A stretch of 43,096 bases of DNA from UBA970 sp044341785 (GTDB taxonomy: Bacteria; Bacillota_I; Bacilli_A; RFN20; CAG-826). The translations under genes and the position numbers were made by a program. Location: contig JBIIRB010000003.1 of NCBI GenBank assembly GCA_044341785.1, positions 1 through 43,096 on the forward strand. The letters are read 5' to 3'. Positions within the stretch are counted from its first letter, which is position 1, and the number at the start of each line of letters is the position of its first letter. Below, one piece after another: positions 31,379 through 39,208 of the stretch. The notes beneath the pieces were generated by a model. The model did no database searches and was not told the DNA's origin. It saw only the letters and a list, made by a program, of their open reading frames with translations.

Positions 31379-32849
31379 GGCGTTTTATCATCACTTTCGC
31401 TTCTTCGCGGATACGGTTTTGATCAGACTTTTTCATTTTTTCCCAAAGTCGCACCATCATCCCCATGCGCGGATTTTGTTTTAATGGGGTTTGATGACGT
31501 GATATAAAATCCCAATATAAAATGTTAAACGGACAAGCTTTTTCACCTTGTTTGATTTCGACTTTGAATGTGCATGTGTCACAATAATTAGACATTTTAT
31601 GGATATAAGCGCCGGAAGCAATATACGGTTTGGTTGACATGGTTCCACCATCCGCGTAGAGTCCCATGCCCATGACATTTGGTGCGACAATCCATTCCAT
31701 GGAATCGATGTACATTTCATTGAACCAACGTTGCAAGGCAGCGGGTTCAACGCCAAGTAAATTAGCCGCATTGCTAAGCACCATTAATCGTTGGATGTGA
31801 TGATTATAACCGTATTGAATGGTTTCATGGATGGTGACTCGTAAACAATTGAGGTCGGTTTTACCATCGTAATAAAAGGAAGGTAATGGATGGTGATGTT
31901 GAAAATAATTGTTTTTTAAATAATCCTTTGACGACTGTAAATAAACACCACGAACATACTCGCGCCAGCCTAAGATTTGCCGGATGAAACCTTCCACAGC
32001 AGGTAACGGGAGTTGTTTTTGATGGTAAGCTTTTTCGGCTTTTTGAATCACTTCTAAAGGAGTCAACAACCCTAGATTGATAGAAGAAGAAAGCATGGAA
32101 TGGGACATCCAAGGTAAGCCGTCATGCATGGCATCCTGATACCGTCCAAAGGTCGCTAACCGATAATCGACAAAATGCTCAAGGGCTTCAATTGCTTGTT
32201 TTCTTGTCACCGGATAAGGCATGGTTTCCAGTAATCCTGGATGGTGAGGAAAACGATGTTTGACTTCTGCGATGATTGTTTGGGTGAGTTGATCTTCTTG
32301 AAACGTTAAGGCTGGAAAAATTTCTGGCTTTTCATCAATCCCTTGACGATTGTCACCATCGTAAGAATACTGACCTCCGATGGGTTTGTCACCGTCCATG
32401 AGAATATGAAATTTTTTTCTGAATTGACGATACAAGGGATCTAATTTCCATGTTTTGCCAATAGGCAATAACGTTTTCCAATTAGCAGGATTGATTAAAA
32501 ATAAAGGATCGTCCAATAAGGTGACGTTCTGAATCTCATCGATCCAGTCTTGTTCATAACGATTCGTGGGTTTAAAGATGATGATCTGATCATTAGAAAA
32601 TGTGGTGAAAGCTTCTTGAAGGGAATGAGCTTGAATCCATTGGGTTTGGTAACCTTGACGCTTGATATGGTCATGAAAATGGCGATAAGCAGATAAATGG
32701 AGTGCGATACGTTGCAGATGAAACCGATAGTACGTCCACTGATCATCCGAATCAATGAATAAAACAATATCGTGCTGACGATCGATACCACTTTGTTTTA
32801 AATAAAGATCATGAAGTTGATGTGAAAATAAAAAAAGGATTTTACGCAT
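31371..32849 (-). CDS. Iron-sulfur bacterial cryptochrome/photolyase ((6-4)-photolyase type)
   Basis: A 492-residue protein of the PF04244 (DPRP) family, the FeS-BCP group that includes PhrB (6-4) photolyase. Four cysteines at 335, 423, 426 and 439 have the same spacing (88, 3, 13) as the [4Fe-4S] ligands of PhrB, and a His pair (350-351, GYNHHIQRLMV) sits where PhrB has its catalytic histidines. The FAD-binding PNVMGMGLYADGG region is intact. Characterised members use FAD and 6,7-dimethyl-8-ribityllumazine as antenna. There is no Shine-Dalgarno, and a -10-like hexamer ends 6 nt before the ATG. Divergent to the riboflavin-type genes. Confidence 0.92.
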   Translation of the reverse strand: MRKILFLFSHQLHDLYLKQSGIDRQHDIVLFIDSDDQWTYYRFHLQRIALHLSAYRHFHDHIKRQGYQTQWIQAHSLQEAFTTFSNDQIIIFKPTNRYEQDWIDEIQNVTLLDDPLFLINPANWKTLLPIGKTWKLDPLYRQFRKKFHILMDGDKPIGGQYSYDGDNRQGIDEKPEIFPALTFQEDQLTQTIIAEVKHRFPHHPGLLETMPYPVTRKQAIEALEHFVDYRLATFGRYQDAMHDGLPWMSHSMLSSSINLGLLTPLEVIQKAEKAYHQKQLPLPAVEGFIRQILGWREYVRGVYLQSSKDYLKNNYFQHHHPLPSFYYDGKTDLNCLRVTIHETIQYGYNHHIQRLMVLSNAANLLGVEPAALQRWFNEMYIDSMEWIVAPNVMGMGLYADGGTMSTKPYIASGAYIHKMSNYCDTCTFKVEIKQGEKACPFNILYWDFISRHQTPLKQNPRMGMMVRLWEKMKKSDQNRIREEAKVMIKRHG

Positions 32850-32855
32850 AGTTCT

Positions 32856-32861
32856 ATTTTA
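32856..32861 (-). promoter_or_regulatory. -10-like hexamer TAAAAT, 6 nt before the photolyase ATG
   Basis: On the minus strand TAAAAT is followed by AGAACT and the ATG at 32849. No Shine-Dalgarno and no good -35. The spacing equals that at 18080 and 32920. Confidence 0.4.
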
Positions 32862-32919
32862 CTTGATAACTCTTAAAAAAAACTTAATCGTGATTTAACC
32901 TTTTTTCTTTGTGAAGATT

Positions 32920-32925
32920 TATAAT
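32920..32925 (+). promoter_or_regulatory. -10 hexamer TATAAT, 6 nt before the ribD-like ATG
   Basis: A perfect TATAAT followed by TATTTT and ATG 32932. No Shine-Dalgarno and no convincing -35. The divergent gap to the photolyase is only 82 nt and carries both putative leaderless starts, too short for an FMN riboswitch. Confidence 0.5.
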
Positions 32926-32931
32926 TATTTT

Positions 32932-33981
32932 ATGACGGATGTTCAATCAGATTGTATTCATCTCGCATCGTTAGGATTAGGAAAAGTTTTTGATCGTCCT
33001 TTGGTTGGCGTGATTGCCAAGGGCAAAGAAAACAAGTCATGGTATGAAGGGGATACCCTTTCTTTTTCATTATGGATTCAAACTTTACCAACATCATTGG
33101 ACTCGTTATTTTTCTCCTATGAAATTGATTTAGCTTTACTACAAAAAACGTCTTTTGCTTCATCCGTATCGTTTACTTTTTATTCGCCCCATGCAACAGT
33201 TCCTGGCCAGACGGTTGCGTGGTTAAAACGCCAAGGCCATCACGTTACTTTAATTGAAAATCCATTAGCGATCGAACTTAATCATGTGGTGTATGCTACA
33301 CAAAGGAACGATATTCCATTTATTGCTCAAAGTTTTGGTATGTCACTCGATGGTAAAATTGCAACGTATACGGGAGATTCAAAATATATTTCTGGTCCGG
33401 AAGTGTTACAAGCAATTCATCGGTTACGGCATCGATATCAAGCCATCATGGTCGGCATATCTACCGTGTTACTCGATCATCCCAAATTAACCACGCGCCT
33501 TCGTGACATACAAGGGCATTCACCGATTCGAATTATCTTGGATACGCATCTGCGCATCGCTTTAGACGAACCCCTTTTGTCCATCCAAGAAGGAGCCACT
33601 TGGATCGTCACGTCCATCGATGTGAATGAAAGCAAAATGCATGCAATCAAAAGTAAAGGTGCTAAAATTATACAAGTTCCGTTAAAAGGCGATCATCTTG
33701 ATCTAGCGCTCGTTTTAAAAACCATCAAACTTCATGGGATTCATTCAGTCCTCGTGGAAGGTGGAGCAACGTTGCATGGTTCATTTCTCGATCAAGGATT
33801 CTCGCATCGCGTGTATGCTTCGATCTCTCCACTATTCATTGGAGGCAAAGAAGCCAAATCCCCAATCGCCGGTCAAGGATTTAAAACTCTTAGCGAAAGT
33901 TTAAAACTTGCCTTTATCAATATCGAAACGTTCGGTGAAGATATCTTACTCACCGCAACGATCAAAGGAAAGAAAACATGA
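32932..33981 (+). CDS. ribD: RibD-like protein: intact reductase domain, deaminase domain without zinc ligands
   Basis: A 349-residue RibD-like protein. The C-terminal reductase domain (about 130-345) is well kept (QSFGMSLDGKIA, ISGPEVLQAIHRLRHRYQAIMVG, VLVEGGATLHGSF) and would reduce the ribosyl chain to ribityl with NADPH. The N-terminal deaminase domain (1-125) keeps the fold outline (LASLGLGKVFDRPLVGVIAK) but lacks the zinc site: the HAE position reads LSF (43-45), and the PC...PPC segment reads SPHATVPGQ (85-93) with no Cys. Deamination is therefore not expected. I choose ATG 32932, 6 nt after a TATAAT, over a GTG at 32911 that would lie upstream of the promoter element. It is followed 4 nt upstream of its stop by ribA. 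Confidence 0.82.
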   Translation: MTDVQSDCIHLASLGLGKVFDRPLVGVIAKGKENKSWYEGDTLSFSLWIQTLPTSLDSLFFSYEIDLALLQKTSFASSVSFTFYSPHATVPGQTVAWLKRQGHHVTLIENPLAIELNHVVYATQRNDIPFIAQSFGMSLDGKIATYTGDSKYISGPEVLQAIHRLRHRYQAIMVGISTVLLDHPKLTTRLRDIQGHSPIRIILDTHLRIALDEPLLSIQEGATWIVTSIDVNESKMHAIKSKGAKIIQVPLKGDHLDLALVLKTIKLHGIHSVLVEGGATLHGSFLDQGFSHRVYASISPLFIGGKEAKSPIAGQGFKTLSESLKLAFINIETFGEDILLTATIKGKKT

Positions 33982-35198
33982 TTAACAAACTAACCATTGA
34001 ACAGACGTTAGGCAAGCTCAAAAAAGGCGAAGCGGTGATTCTTGTCGATGATGAAAAACATGATGCTCATGTTCATGTTTTTCAAATCGCACAATATGCT
34101 TTTGAGCATCAAACGCTAGCCACGCTTCACGATATTCCTGGTGCAACCACCCTTGTCTTAGGTTATGAAAAATTTGGTGTGATCACCCATTCACAAAAAA
34201 ACGCTGCTTTTGAATACGATGAACCGGTGGCAACGATTGGTTCACTCAACGCGGGATTATCGTTAACGCTTCCCTTTTTTACGAAGACGATTGAAACGTT
34301 AATTAATCCGAAAGCAGATGATCGCCACTTTCGAACCGATGTAGGATATCAAACCCTTCCTGTTCGCCTTGGTGGAGCATTAAAACGTGCTGCTGCGGCT
34401 GAAGCGACCATGGATATTGCGACCATTTTAAAAGCCGAACCTGTGGCCATCATGGTGCCAAAGTTAGATCCCAAAGGTCGAATCTTGATGTTTAAAAATC
34501 TTTTAGAGGATAAGCAAACCTATGACATTTTTAGTATTTCGGATTTGATTGCCTATCGCTTGAAGTTTGAAGTTCACATCGAAAAAATTGCTGAAGCGAA
34601 AATGCCAACGAAGTTTGGCGAATTTAAAATGATTGGTTTTGTGAATAAACTCAATGGCGAACATCACGTTGCCTTAGTCAAAGGTAACGTGTCCACCCAA
34701 GAACCCGTCCTCTTACGCGTTCACTCGGAATGTTTAACGGGTGATTCGTTTGGTTCGCTGCGATGCGATTGCGGTAATCAATTACATACCGCCTTGAAAC
34801 GGATTGAAAAACAAGGCCGAGGCATCCTGCTTTATATGCGACAAGAAGGTCGCGGTATTGGTTTGATTAATAAAATTCGTGCTTATGCGCTTCAAGATAA
34901 AGGGATGGACACGGTGGAAGCCAATCTCGCATTAGGTTTCCCTGATGATTTGCGCGATTATGGGACCGGGGCTCAAATTCTTCAATCACTCGGTGTGACC
35001 AAACTTGAAGTGATGACGAATAATCCTTTAAAAATTCGCGGTTTAAGCGGCTTTGGTATTGAGATTGTGAAGCGACAACCGATCCAACCTAATCATAACG
35101 AACGTAGTGATCGTTACATGCAAGTGAAAAAAGATAAAATGGGTCATATCCTCAATTTAAAAAAGAATCCTAAACCTAAATCAAAATCTAAAGCCTAA
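33978..35198 (+). CDS. ribA: RibBA-like protein: intact GTP cyclohydrolase II, degenerate DHBP synthase domain
   Basis: A 406-residue RibBA-like fusion. The C-terminal GTP cyclohydrolase II domain (about 205-375) is complete: zinc cysteines at 252, 263 and 265 (HSECLTGDSFGSLRCDCG), YMRQEGRGIGL and DLRDYGTGAQIL. It would open GTP to a diaminopyrimidine riboside phosphate. The N-terminal DHBP-synthase domain (1-195) has lost the catalytic signatures: DDExREnEGD reads DDEKHDAHVH (24-33), and R.GHTEAavDL reads RAAAAEATMDI (137-147). It should not make 3,4-dihydroxybutanone phosphate. The start overlaps the RibD-like stop (ATGA). A Lys-rich tail ends the protein. Confidence 0.84.
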   Translation: MINKLTIEQTLGKLKKGEAVILVDDEKHDAHVHVFQIAQYAFEHQTLATLHDIPGATTLVLGYEKFGVITHSQKNAAFEYDEPVATIGSLNAGLSLTLPFFTKTIETLINPKADDRHFRTDVGYQTLPVRLGGALKRAAAAEATMDIATILKAEPVAIMVPKLDPKGRILMFKNLLEDKQTYDIFSISDLIAYRLKFEVHIEKIAEAKMPTKFGEFKMIGFVNKLNGEHHVALVKGNVSTQEPVLLRVHSECLTGDSFGSLRCDCGNQLHTALKRIEKQGRGILLYMRQEGRGIGLINKIRAYALQDKGMDTVEANLALGFPDDLRDYGTGAQILQSLGVTKLEVMTNNPLKIRGLSGFGIEIVKRQPIQPNHNERSDRYMQVKKDKMGHILNLKKNPKPKSKSKA

Positions 35199-35203
35199 CG
35201 CTC

Positions 35204-35947
35204 ATGAATAAAATTGATATCTTAGACTTATTTAAGATGCCCATCGCGCATCGTGGTTTTCATCACGACCGTATCGAAGAAAACACCTTGAAAGCCTTTC
35301 AATTGGCTATCGAAAAAGGGTATGGCATTGAACTGGATGTTCGCTTGACCGTGGATGGAAAAATCGTGGTTTATCATGATCACGATTTAAATCGTTTGAA
35401 CGGCAAGAATGTTTTGATTCATGAGCAAACGCTACAACAACTGCAATCGATTCCTTTTCTTGTTTCTCAACAAGTCATGCCATCTTTGGACGATGTTTTC
35501 CAATTGGTGCAAGGACGTGTGCCCTTATTAATTGAATTAAAATACGACGCTAGGTTCACCACACCCTTAGCCGATGCATTAATCAACGTTTTAAAAACGT
35601 ATCGCTATCCTAACACCATTGCCTTGCAATCGTTTAATGCTCATGCGGTGCGTTATCTTACTCAAAAACGCAAGGTGCCATTTCCGGTAGGTCAATTGGC
35701 GAGTCATCGCATTGGGCAGCCGCATTCGTTTTTGAATCAGTTATATACGAAACTTTGGATCCGTCATTGGTCAAAACCTGACTTTATCGCCTATGATATT
35801 GAAAGTTTGCCACTTCCTGCGTTAGTTCGCCTGCGTAAGCAGGGTTATCGCGTTTTAACTTGGACCGTCAATACTCAAGAAAAATTGCTCAAAAGTAAAC
35901 GCTATGCCGATCAAATTATCTTTGAAAAAATAGCGCTTTCATCTTAA
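35204..35947 (+). CDS. Glycerophosphodiester phosphodiesterase
   Basis: A 247-residue GDPD-family enzyme that hydrolyses glycerophosphodiesters to glycerol 3-phosphate and an alcohol. The active-site pattern is clear: IAHRGFH (His16, Arg17), EENTLKAF, ELDVRLT (Glu43, Asp45), YHDHDLNRL (His58) and LLIELK near 112. There is no signal peptide, so it acts in the cytoplasm, perhaps in lipid turnover. It starts 5 nt after the GTP cyclohydrolase gene with no Shine-Dalgarno, so it depends on read-through translation or reinitiation. Confidence 0.9.
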   Translation: MNKIDILDLFKMPIAHRGFHHDRIEENTLKAFQLAIEKGYGIELDVRLTVDGKIVVYHDHDLNRLNGKNVLIHEQTLQQLQSIPFLVSQQVMPSLDDVFQLVQGRVPLLIELKYDARFTTPLADALINVLKTYRYPNTIALQSFNAHAVRYLTQKRKVPFPVGQLASHRIGQPHSFLNQLYTKLWIRHWSKPDFIAYDIESLPLPALVRLRKQGYRVLTWTVNTQEKLLKSKRYADQIIFEKIALSS

Positions 35948-35991
35948 GCGATTTATTTGGATTTCATCTATATTTTTGATTTTAATCGGTT

Positions 35992-35997
35992 TATACT
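35992..35997 (+). promoter_or_regulatory. Possible -10 of the Rnf operon
   Basis: TATACT in the 78-nt T-rich gap before rnfC; no matching -35. AAAGGAAGGG follows before the ATG at 36026. No terminator is seen after the GDPD gene. Confidence 0.33.
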
Positions 35998-36025
35998 TTT
36001 CTTGTACTTAAAGGAAGGGCTGTGC

Positions 36026-37348
36026 ATGAATATTTTTAGTAGCCTCGTGCCTGTTAAGTTAGATGGGCATAAAACCCTGACCTCCCATGACGCGGTTAAA
36101 GTTGTTTCTAACCATGCGATACAACAAGTTTTTATTTCCATTGTTGCCCCTAATGGAGTGGAAATTGAATTGTTTGTCAAAGAAGGCGATGCGGTTCAAG
36201 TAGGGACAATCTTGGGTCGAAGAAAAGATATGTATGTGCCTTTTTTCTCGTCCGTTTCAGGAAAAATTACCGCGAAGGTCAATCTTTATAATCCCGTGAT
36301 TGGTCGAGCGACGGCGCATTTACAAATTGATAATGATTTTTTAAACACCCCGGCCAAACCGTTAACGATTTATTCTTTTGAATCCTCAGCGGATGATTTA
36401 ATTCAAGGTATTAAAGAGGCTGGCATTACGGGTTTAGGTGGCGCAGGCTTTCCAACGTATATCAAATATGAAGGCGCAAAAGGAAAACCCGTTGATTTTG
36501 TCATCATCAATGGGGTGGAATGTGAACCGTATTTATCCACGGATTATCATGCCGCCCAAATGTATGCTCTCGACGTCATGCAAGGGGCTGAACTGCTACG
36601 ATTAGCGGCGCACGCTAAGTATGCTTTAATCGCCTTCAAGAACACCAAGATGGCTATTAAAGACGCCTTAACGCCATTTCTAGATCGCTTTCCCCACGTA
36701 AAAATCAAAACCGTTCCTGATGCGTATCCCATGGGTTGGGAAACCACGTTAGTCAAACAGTTAACGGGCCGTACTTTTCAAAAATTACCCATTGAAGCTA
36801 AATGCATTGTGAACAATATTACAACCACCATGCATGTGGCACGGGCGTTGCTGCAAGGCAAACCGATTCTTGAACGCATTGTGACGGTTTCTGGCGAAGG
36901 CATTAAACATCCTGCGAATGTGAAAGCACCGCTAGGAACGCTCATGTCTAAACTCGTTGAAGATCTCGGTGGCTATGGCCTTGATGAAGCAACCGCATTT
37001 TTAGGTGGTCCGATGAGTGCAAAAGCCATCGTGGATGATAAGTTTGCTTTGCAACCTCATTTTGGCGCTTACACCGTATTAGCCCCCCAAGAAAATAGTG
37101 AAGAACCTTGCTTACGATGTGGAGCATGTACGGCGGCGTGCCCAGCATTTTTACAACCGATTGAAATTAAAAATGCCTTAGACAGCGACAACACCGCACG
37201 CTTACTAAAACTCGATGCGATGAAATGTGTCGAGTGTGGGATTTGTTCCTATGTTTGTCCTTCAAAAATTGAAGTCACCGAAGCGGTTAGAAAATCAAAA
37301 GTCAAAGTGCGCATCGCGATGGCCAAAGCCGCGATGATCAAAAAGTGA
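36026..37348 (+). CDS. rnfC: Rnf complex subunit RnfC
   Basis: A 440-residue RnfC, the cytoplasmic-side flavo-iron-sulfur subunit that exchanges electrons with NAD(H). The glycine-rich GLGGAGFPTYIKYEG (about 127-141) and NGVECEPYLSTDYHAA (about 155-170) mark the nucleotide/FMN-binding domain. Two [4Fe-4S] motifs follow: CLRCGACTAACPAF and CVECGICSYVCPSK. ATG 36026 is chosen because AAAGGAAGGG precedes it, whereas the longer frame from 35957 is a hydrophobic artefact through the leader. Length is normal for compact RnfC. It is first of a C-D-G-E-A-X-B operon. Confidence 0.94.
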   Translation: MNIFSSLVPVKLDGHKTLTSHDAVKVVSNHAIQQVFISIVAPNGVEIELFVKEGDAVQVGTILGRRKDMYVPFFSSVSGKITAKVNLYNPVIGRATAHLQIDNDFLNTPAKPLTIYSFESSADDLIQGIKEAGITGLGGAGFPTYIKYEGAKGKPVDFVIINGVECEPYLSTDYHAAQMYALDVMQGAELLRLAAHAKYALIAFKNTKMAIKDALTPFLDRFPHVKIKTVPDAYPMGWETTLVKQLTGRTFQKLPIEAKCIVNNITTTMHVARALLQGKPILERIVTVSGEGIKHPANVKAPLGTLMSKLVEDLGGYGLDEATAFLGGPMSAKAIVDDKFALQPHFGAYTVLAPQENSEEPCLRCGACTAACPAFLQPIEIKNALDSDNTARLLKLDAMKCVECGICSYVCPSKIEVTEAVRKSKVKVRIAMAKAAMIKK

Positions 37349-37358
37349 GAACGCGCGG

Positions 37359-39206
37359 ATGAAATTTATTAACACCCCAGGACCCTTCCTAAGAGATAAA
37401 CAAGCGAGTGTCAAACGCGACATGTTGGCTTACACGCTCGCGTTAAGTGTGGTTTGGATTTTTGCGATGGTTTATCAAGGGCTCGTTTTAGGACCTCGTT
37501 ATGCATTAGCCATTTTCATGATCATGCTGATTGCGCATGTCACGACATTACTCGCTGATATTTTAGTCGCGTTGTTACGCTATCAACCCTCGATGGGATC
37601 TCTCGGCAAACACGTGTTTCATGTTATTGGTGGCAATTATTCTTATGTGACGGCTACCTTGTTTGCCTTAATTATTCCTGTCGGCACACCGATGTATGCT
37701 GTGATTACCGGTGCATTATTTTCAACGTTACTGGTCAAATACGCGTTTGGTGGTTTTGGGGCCAATATTTTTAACCCTGCTATCTTTGGACGATTATTTG
37801 TAAGTATGGCCTTTGGATCATTACCCACCTTTCTACCGGGCGATACCTTCGCGTCGATTCCAACGTTAACCGAAACGGGTGCCACGATTACGTCGGCGTT
37901 AAACGCCCAAGGCTGGTTAGTGGATTCGCTGGAAGGGATGAATGTCAGTTTAAACAATTTGTTACTTGGGTTTTATTCGGGTGCGATTGGAGAAACGCCG
38001 ACCCTTTTAATTCTAGTGTTAGGTGCGATTTTAACTATTAAAAATGTTCATAATTGGCGTCCTACGGTGTTTTTCTATTCAACAATAATATTAACCACCC
38101 TCATCATGGGTTCGTTAGGTGGCGTCGATCCTTGGATGTTTTCGCTGATCTTTTTTTCCTCAGGATCAATCGCGTTTGGGGGTTCATTCATGCTAACGGA
38201 TCCTGTTACCTCACCCACGTCTAATTTTGGAAAATCACTCATCGGTGTCATCGCTGGATTTTTAGTGGTGTTAATTCGTTTTCAAACTCCTAACCCAGAA
38301 GCGGTTGCTTATGCAATTGCTCTCGTGAATATCATTTCACCGTCGATTGATCGACTCGCTACGGGACTCATTAATCAAAATCTCTTAGGTAAATGGGGCG
38401 TGATTGGTGCGACTGCGTTAGCCTCGTTTGGCATCAACGGATCATTAGTCTTGGCGAGTCTTGATGCTAGTGAATCAAGTTCGGTTTCAAGCAGTTCATC
38501 AGCCTCAGAATCAAGTTCAGAACCGGTCACCTACTTTAAAACATTCACAGGAACGGCAACGAACGGCAATTGTGCCAATGATGATGAAAATTGCACGGAT
38601 GCGGTTTACCATGACGATACGATTGTCGTTGATATCCACGTGAATGAATCCTATCAAATTCAAGCCATTGATGTGACGGGAACTGTCACCACCTCCGGTT
38701 ATTGGCGAACACAATGGAACAACCAAATTGTTGGGCTCCTTGAAGCCTATGGTGCCCTAAGCATTCAAGGCATTCAACAATTGGATGCGTTAGCCTTACC
38801 TTCCGAACTCAATATTTTGAATGTGACTAATTCTTCCATTCGCCTTGCCACGGCTCTCCAAGATGCCCTCCAAGATGTCGAGGTGAATGAAGGTCAATTT
38901 ACGTCCATCATTCCTGACCACCCTGAGTTGGGTGAATACACGATGAACGTTTTGGTTTATGTTGAGGATGGCACGATTGCAGCCATTGATCTAGCCTTAG
39001 ATGGCCAAGTGAGTGATCATCAACCGTACATCGACACGTGGGTGGCAGGATACGAGGACTTAGTGAACGCTTATCAAGGTTATGATGTGCAATCTTTCTT
39101 AGCGCTTGTAGAGATGCCTAATGATTTCACCACGGTCGGAGTCACGGTCAGTAGTTCGCGTTTATTTCAAGCCATTCAACACGCCCTTGCAGGTTATGGA
39201 GGTTAA
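37359..39206 (+). CDS. rnfD: RnfD with C-terminal pair of FMN_bind-like repeats
   Basis: A 615-residue protein, far longer than normal RnfD (~320-350). Residues 1-365 are the multi-helix membrane subunit, with the covalent-FMN motif TETGATIT (Thr176) and FYSGAIGETPTLLILVLGA. A Ser-rich linker (371-387) leads to an outside region of about 225 residues with two FMN_bind-like repeats. Repeat 1 (about 393-505) ends LNVTNSSIRLATALQDAL, and repeat 2 (about 524-612) ends VGVTVSSSRLFQAIQHAL. These occupy the place of SGATxTS...A...AL, with Thr490 and Thr596 in the attachment position. The fusion would add two flavin sites near RnfG. No frameshift is apparent; GGAGG for rnfG lies at the stop. Confidence 0.88.
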   Translation: MKFINTPGPFLRDKQASVKRDMLAYTLALSVVWIFAMVYQGLVLGPRYALAIFMIMLIAHVTTLLADILVALLRYQPSMGSLGKHVFHVIGGNYSYVTATLFALIIPVGTPMYAVITGALFSTLLVKYAFGGFGANIFNPAIFGRLFVSMAFGSLPTFLPGDTFASIPTLTETGATITSALNAQGWLVDSLEGMNVSLNNLLLGFYSGAIGETPTLLILVLGAILTIKNVHNWRPTVFFYSTIILTTLIMGSLGGVDPWMFSLIFFSSGSIAFGGSFMLTDPVTSPTSNFGKSLIGVIAGFLVVLIRFQTPNPEAVAYAIALVNIISPSIDRLATGLINQNLLGKWGVIGATALASFGINGSLVLASLDASESSSVSSSSSASESSSEPVTYFKTFTGTATNGNCANDDENCTDAVYHDDTIVVDIHVNESYQIQAIDVTGTVTTSGYWRTQWNNQIVGLLEAYGALSIQGIQQLDALALPSELNILNVTNSSIRLATALQDALQDVEVNEGQFTSIIPDHPELGEYTMNVLVYVEDGTIAAIDLALDGQVSDHQPYIDTWVAGYEDLVNAYQGYDVQSFLALVEMPNDFTTVGVTVSSSRLFQAIQHALAGYGG

Positions 39207-39208
39207 GT

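Noticed and set aside
32850..32931. FMN riboswitch upstream of the RibD-like gene
   Set aside because: The gap is 82 nt and shared with a divergent promoter; the predicted leader is zero to a few nt, and no RFN-type conserved segments are visible.
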